Below, piece after piece: positions 8,185 to 15,800 of a stretch of 27,376 nucleotides of DNA (positions are counted from its first letter, which is position 1; every line of letters starts with the position of its first letter). Source of the stretch: an uncultured Collinsella sp. (lineage in GTDB: Bacteria > Actinomycetota > Coriobacteriia > Coriobacteriales > Coriobacteriaceae); assembly GCA_905207425.1 (NCBI GenBank), contig CAJLLB010000013.1, positions 1 through 27,376 of the forward strand, in the 5' to 3' direction. The notes beneath the pieces are model-generated. The model was not told the origin of the DNA. It saw only the letters and a program-made list of their open reading frames with translations, and ran no database searches. The position numbers and the translations under genes are program-made.

Positions 8185-8244
8185 AAGGGACAGGTTTATT
8201 TTGGCAGGTCAAACGCTTTACCTACCAAAATTAACCTGTCCCTT
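8185..8244. repeat. Long palindromic element between pgi and the ADH-like gene
   Basis: Arms at 8185-8209 and 8220-8244 pair over 25 bases with two mismatches around a ten-base loop. The core of the arm is GGGACAGGTT. It lies 11 bases past the stop of the ADH-like gene, and on the minus strand the hairpin is followed by TTTTT-type sequence, so it can also act as that gene's terminator. The length and a partial second copy near 8907 suggest a dispersed repeat family. Confidence 0.75.
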
Positions 8245-8255
8245 CCTGGCAGGTA

Positions 8256-8777
8256 CTAGGCCGCGGCGCACACGCTGCCGAGCAACTCACGCAAGGGAGT
8301 GCCGATGCCCTCCAGCAGCTCGGGTGCGATAATGGCAAAAACGGGAACCTCGCCGGCACCCACGACGGCGGGCACTTTTCCCTCGGAGACGATGCACCCG
8401 TAGGGAACAAAGCCGTCCTCGCCGGCATCGAGCACGGCCATGCGACGAGCGAGTTCGCGCGCAAAGCCGGCAGTATCGGCATCGCCGATCGCCAGGACAA
8501 AGTCCACGCGCTCGTCGATCGCCAGGGCCACGGCTTCGTCGATCAGCTCGTCTCCCCCGTCGCCAACCGAGCCGCAGCGGAAAAGCACGCGCTCGAGCAG
8601 AGCTCGATCAACCGAGCCGAGTGCCGCCGAGACAAGCTCATCGCGCGTATGCTTGTCACCGCCCAGCACGACCAGTGCCTTGGTGCCACCGTAGTGAGCG
8701 ACCAATCGCCCGCACCAGCGAGCCACGTCTCCATCCGCAACAAGGCGCGTCGGCATACCAAACCCATAGTTGACCAT
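8256..8777 (-). CDS. Short iron-alcohol-dehydrogenase-like protein (N-terminal domain only)
   Basis: The 173-residue protein resembles the nucleotide-binding half of iron-containing alcohol dehydrogenases. It opens with MVNYGFGMPTRLV like their first strand. It continues with ALVVLGGDKHTR (dinucleotide-binding loop) and DERVDFVLAIGDADTAGFARELA, where full enzymes have VDFILAVGGGSVID. Here the GGGS motif is replaced by GDADT, and the metal-binding helical C-terminal half (about 200 residues) is missing. It is unlikely to be a functional dehydrogenase. It may be a degraded remnant or a small stand-alone domain. The frame is intact, and VPVFAIIAPELL near the end matches the family's DPEL region. 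The start is uncertain: ATG at 8777 fits the family alignment, while ATGs at 8825-8828 lack a ribosome site. Confidence 0.65.
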   Translation of the reverse strand: MVNYGFGMPTRLVADGDVARWCGRLVAHYGGTKALVVLGGDKHTRDELVSAALGSVDRALLERVLFRCGSVGDGGDELIDEAVALAIDERVDFVLAIGDADTAGFARELARRMAVLDAGEDGFVPYGCIVSEGKVPAVVGAGEVPVFAIIAPELLEGIGTPLRELLGSVCAAA

Positions 8778-8906
8778 TATCCCCACAACCCTTCCGTGCT
8801 TTATGGTGGTATCAATCGTTGGCATCATGCTACGAAGCGAGCTTTTCCGAGCTGTTTCGTACTCTTTAGGGCTGCGTTAAAAACCCGATGCAGCCGCACG
8901 ACCATA

Positions 8907-8927
8907 CCTGCCAAAAGGGACAAGTTT
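8907..8927 (+). repeat. Partial copy of the palindromic repeat
   Basis: The stretch beginning CTGCCAAAAGGGACAAGTTT resembles one arm of the element at 8185-8244 (GCCAAAAAGGGACAGGTTT) with a one-base gap and one substitution. It ends at the -35 box of the SOS promoter. Confidence 0.5.
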
Positions 8928-8955
8928 TGACGGTGTCCGGTCGAGCAGGTATTAT
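8927..8955 (+). promoter_or_regulatory. Sigma-A-type promoter of the SOS polymerase operon
   Basis: TTGACG at 8927-8932 and TATTAT at 8950-8955 are separated by 17 bases, close to consensus. The expected transcription start near 8962 falls inside the first LexA box. Confidence 0.8.
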
Positions 8956-8969
8956 CGAACATGTATTCG
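8956..8969 (+). promoter_or_regulatory. LexA (SOS) box 1
   Basis: CGAACATGTATTCG matches the Gram-positive/actinobacterial LexA consensus CGAAC-N4-GTTCG with one mismatch. It abuts the -10 box, an ideal position for repression. Confidence 0.8.
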
Positions 8970-8972
8970 ATA

Positions 8973-8986
8973 AGAACATGTGTTTG
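8973..8986 (+). promoter_or_regulatory. LexA (SOS) box 2
   Basis: AGAACATGTGTTTG keeps the GAAC-N4-GTT core and the same ATGT centre as box 1. The two centres are 17 bases apart, so two dimers could bind on nearly the same side of the helix. Confidence 0.65.
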
Positions 8987-8998
8987 ATGGGAGGCCGC

Positions 8999-10504
8999 GT
9001 GGGGCACGAGCGTCACACCTATATCTGCATCGACCTCAAGACGTTTTATGCCAGCGTCGAATGCGTCGACCGTGGGCTCGATCCGCTCACCACCAACCTG
9101 GTCGTTGCCGACGAATCGCGCGGACGCACGACCATCTGTCTCGCTATCACGCAGGCCATGAAGGACCTAGGTATTCACAACCGCTGCCGTCTGTTCGAGA
9201 TTCCCGACGGCATCGACTACATCAAGGCCGTACCGCGTATGCAGCACTACATGGAGGTGTCGGCGCAAATCTACGGCATCTATCTGGAATACGTCAGCCC
9301 CCAGGACGTTCACGTCTACTCAATTGACGAGTGCTTTATCGACGTGACACCCTATCTGGACCTCTATCACACCGATGCGGAAGGCTTCGCCTGCATGTTG
9401 CGCGACGAGGTCCTGGCGCGCACCGGCATCACGGCGACGGTCGGCATCGGCCCCAACCTATTCCAGGCCAAGGTGGCACTCGACATTACCGCCAAGCACG
9501 TACCCAGCCGCATCGGCATACTCGACGACGAGACGTTCCGCAAGGAAATCTGGCCTCACCGCCCCATCACCGACATCTGGGGCATCGGGCCCGGCGTGGC
9601 AGCACGACTCGAAAAATACGGCGTCTACGATCTGATGGGCGTCGCGGCGCTCGACGAAAACCTGCTCTACGACGAGCTCGGCGTCAACGCCGAGTATCTT
9701 ATCGACCACGCCTTCGGGCGCGAGCCGACAACTATCGCCGATATTCAGGCCTATCGCCCGCATGCAACCTCAACAACCACGGGGCAAGTGCTCTCGAAGG
9801 GCTATGCCTACGAGCAGGCCTACACCGTCTTGCGCGAGATGGTCGACAACGCCGTGCTGGATTTGATCGACAAGCACGTGGTGTGTGACAGCATCTCGCT
9901 CTTTGTAGGCTATGCAAGCGAGCGCGCCGACATACGCCGGCTCGATGCCAGCGGCACAGCGCAATATGTGGACGGATGCGGACACCTACGCTCGAGCACG
10001 TCGAGTATCGAACCCACCGCAACCGCCGGCCCCGAGCTCGCGCCCCGTGCGCCCAAGCCCGTCCAGCGCGATGACGAACGGCGGCGCTTGGTGCGTGAGG
10101 CGCAGGCAATCGATGGCATCTTTGTGGGAGAGCATGGCGGCAAACCGCGTGGTGGCTATGCCGCACTCTTTGCGCACTCTAACGCCTCGCGAAAGCTGCC
10201 CGAGCGTACCAATTCGTTTAAGAGGATCATGGGGTATTTCGACGACCTTTGGGCGCAAACGGTCGACCCCAAGCGACCGGTTAAGCGCATCAACCTTTGC
10301 TTTGGCAATCTGGTGCCCGAGGAATTTGCCACCATCGATCTATTTAGCGATGTCGAGGCTGACGAGCGCGAACGTGACCTGGCCCGCGCCGTGCTGGCCG
10401 TGAAGGGCAAATATGGCAAGAACGCGCTGGTCAAGGGATTAAGCTTTACCGCCGGTGCCACCGCACGCGAACGCAACGATCAGGTAGGAGGACACCGTGC
10501 CTAA
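8999..10504 (+). CDS. Y-family translesion DNA polymerase, UvrX/UmuC-like
   Basis: The 501-residue enzyme carries out error-prone synthesis past DNA lesions. Catalytic acids are visible: Asp12 in CIDLKTFYASVE (metal-binding, with Tyr18 at the steric-gate position) and Asp110-Glu111 in YSIDECFIDVT. The palm/thumb follows with TATVGIGPNLFQAKVALD and a helix-hairpin-helix WGIGPGVAARLEKYGV (194-210). The little-finger region begins near 270 and contains an added, low-complexity stretch at about 318-400, making the protein longer than typical UvrX (about 415). I start at GTG 8999 because GGGAGG lies just upstream; an upstream ATG would begin inside LexA box 2. The stop overlaps the next gene by 8 bases. 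Two LexA boxes in the promoter predict induction by DNA damage. Confidence 0.9.
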   Translation: MGHERHTYICIDLKTFYASVECVDRGLDPLTTNLVVADESRGRTTICLAITQAMKDLGIHNRCRLFEIPDGIDYIKAVPRMQHYMEVSAQIYGIYLEYVSPQDVHVYSIDECFIDVTPYLDLYHTDAEGFACMLRDEVLARTGITATVGIGPNLFQAKVALDITAKHVPSRIGILDDETFRKEIWPHRPITDIWGIGPGVAARLEKYGVYDLMGVAALDENLLYDELGVNAEYLIDHAFGREPTTIADIQAYRPHATSTTTGQVLSKGYAYEQAYTVLREMVDNAVLDLIDKHVVCDSISLFVGYASERADIRRLDASGTAQYVDGCGHLRSSTSSIEPTATAGPELAPRAPKPVQRDDERRRLVREAQAIDGIFVGEHGGKPRGGYAALFAHSNASRKLPERTNSFKRIMGYFDDLWAQTVDPKRPVKRINLCFGNLVPEEFATIDLFSDVEADERERDLARAVLAVKGKYGKNALVKGLSFTAGATARERNDQVGGHRA

Positions 10505-10922
10505 ACCCAAGCAGCAGCCTGTGCGGCCGCCGACCGCCTTTGAGCGTTTGGCAGACCCCGAGGGAAGGCGTCGCGCCGCCGACCCCAAACTCACCGCCAA
10601 TGGCGCGGCTCGCGCCAACCGCGCCGCGCAGTTTATGCCCTTTGCCGCCCTCACGGGATACTACGAGCTCGTGCGCAAGCAAGAGATTACCGTCGTACCA
10701 AAATGCGAACTCACGGAAGAAAAAGCCCTCGAGCTTTCAAAAAAGCTCGAGGGCCTCAAACGCGGCGACTTGGTGCGCGTCACCTATTACGATACGTACG
10801 GCTATCGCTCCCGCACCGGCATCCTCGACGAGGTACTCCCTGCCTTCAAGCTCCTCAAGCTCAAGGACATCGCCATCGACTTCGACGATATCCAAGACAT
10901 CGAACTGCGCGGACGAGCCTAG
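10497..10922 (+). CDS. YolD-like protein, partner of the Y-family polymerase
   Basis: The 141-residue protein starts with GTG overlapping the polymerase stop codon, with GGAGG five bases upstream, so the two are translationally coupled. RAAQFMPFAALTGYYE (about residues 42-57) matches the signature of YolD-family proteins, which sit next to UvrX or YqjW polymerases in Firmicutes and prophages. The second half, with LKRGDLVRVTYYDTYGYRSRTGILDEV, is a likely small beta-sheet domain like the family's WYL-free C-terminal part. The exact role is not established; a regulatory or accessory subunit of the polymerase is the usual guess. It shares the LexA-controlled promoter. Confidence 0.8.
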   Translation: MPKPKQQPVRPPTAFERLADPEGRRRAADPKLTANGAARANRAAQFMPFAALTGYYELVRKQEITVVPKCELTEEKALELSKKLEGLKRGDLVRVTYYDTYGYRSRTGILDEVLPAFKLLKLKDIAIDFDDIQDIELRGRA

Positions 10923-10948
10923 ACAAGGAAATGCATCCAAGGCGACGC

Positions 10949-11332
10949 TTACAGCGTCATGACGTAGTAACCCGCGTCTTTCACGGCCGCCTCGAGGACA
11001 CCACGATCGATCGGCTGCTTAGAGCGCACGCGTGCCGTGTGGTCCGCATACGTCACCGTTGCCCACACGCCATCCAGCGCATTCAGGGCATTGGCCACGT
11101 TCTGAGCGCAGCCATCGCAACTCATACCGCCGATGAGCAGCTCCTCGCTATAGGGATAATGAGACGGATCGGTATCCGCGACCACGACTTTCTTGGCCTT
11201 CTTTCCGCTCGCGCCGTCACAGCAGCAGCTCTTTCCGCGAGTCGAAGCGGCAATGCGACGCAACCCAAAAAACAAACCGACGGCAATGACGGCCAGCACG
11301 ATGAGATTCGCAGGGTTGAACAAGTCACTCAT
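10949..11332 (-). CDS. Membrane-anchored heavy-metal-associated (HMA) domain protein
   Basis: The 127-residue protein has an N-terminal membrane helix (residues about 8-23, ANLIVLAVIAVGLFFGL). A short cysteine-rich stretch GKSCCCDG follows, then a C-terminal HMA domain with the metal motif GMSCDGC and the usual beta-alpha-beta-beta-alpha-beta pattern. It probably binds Cu(I) or a similar soft metal and may deliver it at the membrane. The CCC cluster is an additional possible ligand. Start ATG at 11332 has AAAGGGG upstream; an ATG five codons earlier would overlap that site. No copper ATPase or CsoR gene is adjacent, but a CsoR-like operator lies in its promoter region. Confidence 0.85.
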   Translation of the reverse strand: MSDLFNPANLIVLAVIAVGLFFGLRRIAASTRGKSCCCDGASGKKAKKVVVADTDPSHYPYSEELLIGGMSCDGCAQNVANALNALDGVWATVTYADHTARVRSKQPIDRGVLEAAVKDAGYYVMTL

Positions 11333-11361
11333 GCGTTCCCCTTTCAAGTAACCCTATCTAG

Positions 11362-11378
11362 ATACCCCCATGGGGTGT
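11362..11378 (-). promoter_or_regulatory. CsoR-like copper operator
   Basis: The inverted repeat ATACCCCCATGGGGTGT has the C-run/G-run form typical of operators bound by CsoR-family Cu(I) repressors. On the minus strand it overlaps a -10-like TATCTA at 11359-11364, just upstream of the HMA gene. The match is by eye only. Confidence 0.6.
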
Positions 11379-11440
11379 CCCCATCTTAACCCAAAATCAT
11401 GTCCGTTCGGTCAATTAGTTTCCCTCTTCAAACTTTTTTG

Positions 11441-11468
11441 TTGACCATGGCTTACTTTCGTGTATAAG
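11441..11468 (+). promoter_or_regulatory. Promoter of the DUF3793-flavodoxin operon
   Basis: TTGACC at 11441-11446 and TATAAG at 11463-11468 are 16 bases apart. The predicted transcription start falls in the dyad at 11468-11483. Confidence 0.65.
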
Positions 11469-11483
11469 TTTTCCTAGGTTAAC
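11468..11483 (+). promoter_or_regulatory. Dyad operator candidate, possibly DtxR/IdeR-like
   Basis: GTTTTCCTAGGTTAAC is an imperfect palindrome around CCTAGG, with outer GTT/AAC pairs, placed directly after the -10 box. The right half (TAGGTTA) resembles half-sites of iron regulators of the DtxR family. The left half is poor, so identity of the regulator is uncertain. Confidence 0.35.
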
Positions 11484-11507
11484 AAGTGAGGGCTCGAAAG
11501 GGGCAAC

Positions 11508-12212
11508 GTGACTCGAACCATTGACATCCCAACATACCAAACGGCTGTCGTGCGCAACTGCTCCCCTACGCTCGCAGGTATCAAGCCGGCTTCGCTCTTT
11601 ACCTATCCCGGCGTTTACGCCAACCAAAACGGAAAGCCCGGCGCCGCCCATATCGAAGAGCGACGCTCTCGCCTGCTCGCCGTCATAGCCCAATGCAACC
11701 GCGAGCTCCAGCCACTCGGGATCCATATGAGCGTTTTGGTCTGGCGTCCCTGCGGTGCGCTCATCTATGTGTACCGCCCTGCGGACCTCATGCGATACCT
11801 CTCCGACCCCCGTGCCACGACGGCGCTTGCCGCCGAAGGTTACGATGTCCACAGCCTGCCCGCATCCCTAGTGCATCTCGCCGCGCGCATCACGCTGGCA
11901 AGCAGCAATACCGCAGAAAGCGCCTATGACGGCAGCGTCTGCGCACTCGCGCGAAATAGGCACTGCGATACGGGGTGCATGTGCGAGTTCCCCCACGAAA
12001 TTGGGTATTTTTTGGGCTACCCCTACGAAGACGTGCATCAGTTTATTGCCCAGCACGGCCAAAACTACAAGTTTTTTGGTGCTTGGAAGGTGTATTCAAA
12101 CGTCGAGGCGGCGCTTGCGACCTTTGACGCTTATCGCGCATGCACGCAATACCTTACCTACATCTATCAGCAGGGCTGTACCCTTGAACAGCTTGTTCAG
12201 GCAGCCCGATAG
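11508..12212 (+). CDS. DUF3793 family protein
   Basis: The 234-residue cytoplasmic protein starts at GTG 11508 with AAAGGGG upstream. It carries the family's conserved C-terminal block CEFPHEIGYFLGYPYEDVHQFI...GQNYKFFGAWKVYSN (residues about 160-200) and several cysteines (CALARNRHCDTGCMC). The function of DUF3793 is not known to me. It is often found next to flavodoxin genes, as here: a flavodoxin gene follows after 46 bases on the same strand. The cysteines and partner point to a redox or metal-linked role, which is inference. Confidence 0.85.
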   Translation: MTRTIDIPTYQTAVVRNCSPTLAGIKPASLFTYPGVYANQNGKPGAAHIEERRSRLLAVIAQCNRELQPLGIHMSVLVWRPCGALIYVYRPADLMRYLSDPRATTALAAEGYDVHSLPASLVHLAARITLASSNTAESAYDGSVCALARNRHCDTGCMCEFPHEIGYFLGYPYEDVHQFIAQHGQNYKFFGAWKVYSNVEAALATFDAYRACTQYLTYIYQQGCTLEQLVQAAR

Positions 12213-12258
12213 AACATACAAAACGCGGCCGCGTGCCGCACAACCGAAAGGACTCAAC

Positions 12259-12678
12259 ATGAGCAAGATCGCCGTCGTCTACTGGAGCGGAACGGGCAAT
12301 ACCGAGGCCATGGCAAACTTCGTCGCCGAGGGCGCGGTGTCCGCCGGCGCCGAGGCCGAGGTCATCCCCTGTGCCGACTTCTCTGCCGACAAGACCGCCG
12401 GCTACGACGCCATCGCCTTCGGCTGCCCCGCCATGGGCTCCGAGGAACTCGAGTACGACGAGTTCCAGCCGATGTGGGATGAGGTCAAGGAGAACCTGGG
12501 CGACAAGAAGGTCGTCCTGTTTGGCTCCTATTCGTGGGCCGAGGGCGAGTGGATGGACAATTGGAAGGCCGACGCCGATGAGGCCGGCGTCAATGTCGTC
12601 GATTCCGTCATCTGCTTCGACGCGCCTGACGACGAGGCCGAAGCCGCCTGTAAGGCCCTGGGCGCCGAGCTGGCTTAA
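12259..12678 (+). CDS. Flavodoxin
   Basis: This 139-residue protein is a short-chain flavodoxin, a soluble FMN-binding electron carrier that can replace ferredoxin. The phosphate-binding loop is WSGTGNTEAMA (residues 9-19). The two FMN-flanking loops are CPAMGSEELEYDEF and GSYSWAEGEWMDNW, the latter with the aromatic residue that stacks on the flavin. AAAGGA lies upstream of the ATG. It is the second gene of the DUF3793 operon and is followed by a strong terminator. Flavodoxins are commonly induced by iron shortage, consistent with, but not proving, a metal-responsive operator at the promoter. Confidence 0.93.
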   Translation: MSKIAVVYWSGTGNTEAMANFVAEGAVSAGAEAEVIPCADFSADKTAGYDAIAFGCPAMGSEELEYDEFQPMWDEVKENLGDKKVVLFGSYSWAEGEWMDNWKADADEAGVNVVDSVICFDAPDDEAEAACKALGAELA

Positions 12679-12710
12679 AACTACCCATCGCCACGCCAAC
12701 CGCAACGTAA

Positions 12711-12750
12711 ACGGGCCCCAGGTCGCCAAGACCCGGGGCCCGTTCATCTA
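12711..12750 (+). terminator. Terminator after flavodoxin
   Basis: Arms at 12711-12724 and 12730-12743 pair over 14 bases with one mismatch, followed by TTCATCTATT. Confidence 0.85.
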
Positions 12751-12776
12751 TTAAGCCGCGCACAGGCGGCATAGTC

Positions 12777-12802
12777 GCGCCCGCGCGTCAAACGGCGGGC
12801 GC
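12777..12802 (-). terminator. Hairpin after the large surface-protein gene
   Basis: GCGCCCGC (12777-12784) and GCGGGCGC (12795-12802) form a perfect eight-base stem just past the stop at 12819. No T-run follows on the minus strand, so termination efficiency is doubtful. Confidence 0.4.
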
Positions 12803-12818
12803 AATGCGCATTGAATTG

Positions 12819-15800
12819 CTACGCGTTCTTACGAGAACGCACGAACCACGCGCCAATGACCGCAAGGCACACGATGCCAGCGACGACACCGGCAACGGCA
12901 ACAGGATTCACGCCGCTCTGCCCAGCCGAGGCATCCTTGCGCGATGCGGCGGCAGTAGCGGTCTTCGCCTTCGAACCAGAAGATTTGTCAGAGCTAGACT
13001 CCTTGCCGGATTCGCTCTTGGCGGAATCCGCGTGTTCCGCCGTCTCCGGCTTCGCGCCATCCTGCGAAGTGGTAGCGCCCTGCTTTCCACCGGTGCCGTT
13101 GCCATCCTGCGAGGCGGGCGGCACAACCGCAGGTGTCGGGTTCTTCGTCGGAACCGTAGGTACGGGAACCTCGGGCGTCACAGGCTCTTTAGGATCACTC
13201 GGCTTGACGGTGCCGGCCTTCACATTGCCGATCTTGGTCCAACTCACGCCGGCACCCGCGAACTTATAGGCCGAAAGGGCCCGCAAGACCTGCACGGTGG
13301 CAAGCGCGTTGGCATTGCCGGGTTTGCCGTCTGATCCCATGGTGTGAGCGTATCCCTTGCCGTCAGCAACTTCATAGGCGGCAATCGCGGTAATCAGACT
13401 ATTTGCGCCCGTCGCAAAACCGTTCTTGGAATTTGCGGGGTCCTTGCCGAGCGCCACAAGAGCAAGCAGCACCTGGGCATTCGACTCAACAGACCCAAAA
13501 TCGCAAAGACCGTTCATCCGCCCCTTAAGGAAGCCGAGCGCTTTGTCGACAGCGGACGCAACAGAGAGCTGACCATTCGAAGCCAGGGCAGCGGCACATG
13601 CGTCGCCGTCAACATAGGGCGCAAGCGCCTGCAGCGCCATGGCGGTCATATCGACGTTGCTTGCACCAGCCGTATCAATGGTAAAGCCGCCATCCGAGTT
13701 TTGGAACGTGAGCAGCGTGCAAACAAGCTGAGCACGTGTCCAGGACGAGCCGAATGCAGACAGCGCTTCATCCGAAACGCGCGCCTCGTCAAGGGCGATC
13801 AACGCATAGACCAAGTTATTCGCCGAAGCCGCAAGGTCGCCGTGCGAGCATATGACGGCAGCAAGGTTAACGCCATCAAAAGACGTAATGTTCTCGCCAA
13901 GTGCAGCCAACGTAAGCGCAACGCGCTCGCAATCCGTTACCTTGGCGGTGCTACCGGCCCACTCGGCCTTATGGTCGGCAAGAGACTTCTTGTAATTCTT
14001 GATAAGCGCGTCGTCGATCTTGCGCCCCGATTTTGCGAAGGCGTAGATTTCCCATTCCTGGCCATAGGTGTACGCATCGGTCGTGCGGTTGGCGTCAAAG
14101 TACTTGGCGGCAGAGAGGGCACCCTTATCGGCCTGCGCCTCGTTATCCGGCGAGGCGGCGATACCGTCAACCGTAATCTCAAAGGAGACGGCCTTGGCGC
14201 CGGCAGTCTGGTCGACCGGAGTACCCGTCACCGTATAGGTACCGGCCTTGTTGGCCGTTAGAACATAGGTTCCGCTCGCTACAAACAGCCCGTCGTCGGG
14301 AGCACCGTCAACGTGCTTCCAGTCACCCAGAGCACGACGGTCGATGCTCACAGCATCCGACGCATCCTGGCCATCTGCGCCCGTCACGGTCCATATCATG
14401 CCGGGCTCGGAGACACTCCAGCCCTCGGCATCGTTCTCGCCCACATAGCTCAGGTCGAGCCCGACCGTCTTGCCGGCCTTAATGGACGCGGGAGCATTTG
14501 CGATGGTCACCGATTTCAGCGGGTTTCGGTAAGCGTAGGTAACCTCTCGCTTGCCCGAGGAGATAACGCTGCCGTCCTGGTTTTCGACCGTCGCCTCGAA
14601 TGTCGTCTTGCCGGCCTTATACGGCGTAAATCCAATATCGCCGCTTGTAGTGTACTCGGCGACTGCACTATCGCTCGAGGTGACCGTGTAGTTTGCACGG
14701 TCACTCGCATACTCCGGGCCCACAACCGGTGCAGCCTTGTCGGTCAGGAAAGCACCCTTGGCAAGCGGATTACGGCCATGCAGATAAACAGTCTTGCCGT
14801 CCTCGTTGTAGCCAAGCGAAATGCTCGTCGCCGGCACATAGGTCGAGGTAACCTTTACGCTCTTATCGGCAAGGTCGACGTTCGTTCGCGAGGAGACCGA
14901 AATCGTGGCCTCGCCCGCCTGCTTAAAGTAGAAGCATGCCGATCCGGGATTGGAATAGAGCACGTTCGAAGGCGTACCCGCAAAGCGAAAACGCGTATAG
15001 GAAACAGGGGTGTACTCGCCCTCAGCGGCGTCGGCGTAATGAGCACGGATCTCGAGGTTCTTGACCTCGGAGCCCGTAACCGCAATAGTGCCGCCCGTCA
15101 CGTTTTCGCCGTTGTACCAAATCTGGAAATCATCAATAGGCTTGGAGATCGCCTTCACCACGACGGTCGCAACGTTCTCGGTGGTGCCGTCATCCTTATG
15201 AAGCGTAGCGGTCACCGTACCCACGGCATCGTTGTATACGTGCAGCAGGCCCGTTTCCTCGTTAACGGCGATATCTCCTCTGTTAGCGTCCGGAGTGCCC
15301 CAAGTCACCTTTGCACCCTTAGACAAACCCTTGAGCGCAAGCGTGCCCGAGACGCAGGCGGCACCGTTCTCGCCCACCACGACATCGTCGGGAGACGGGT
15401 AGAGCATGCCATCGGCGGCAGTCACGGTCCTGCCGGTGCGCGCAGATGTAAACGTCACCTCGTATTTATTGTTTGCGGCAGGGCTCTCGGGCGATTCGTA
15501 GTCCTGGTCCTCACCAAAATACGGCAAGCCATCGGCTCCCATGCCCCATGCGCTACCGTTTTCGCCACGGTTGACGTTAAGGTTTTCGACAAAGGTCGCC
15601 GTCTTCATGTCGTCGGCATCGACAGCATAGGAGTTGACGAGCGCCCTCGCGGGGAACTGAGCCTTGTTGGTAAGGCCTTCCTGCCAGTACGTATTGACGA
15701 GCTGACCGGAGCCATAACTCGCAAAGAGCACGCCGCCGGTCGCTGCAGCGGTAGACACACAGTTAGAAATTACGCCGCCTTCGAGCGTACGGCCAAAGCC

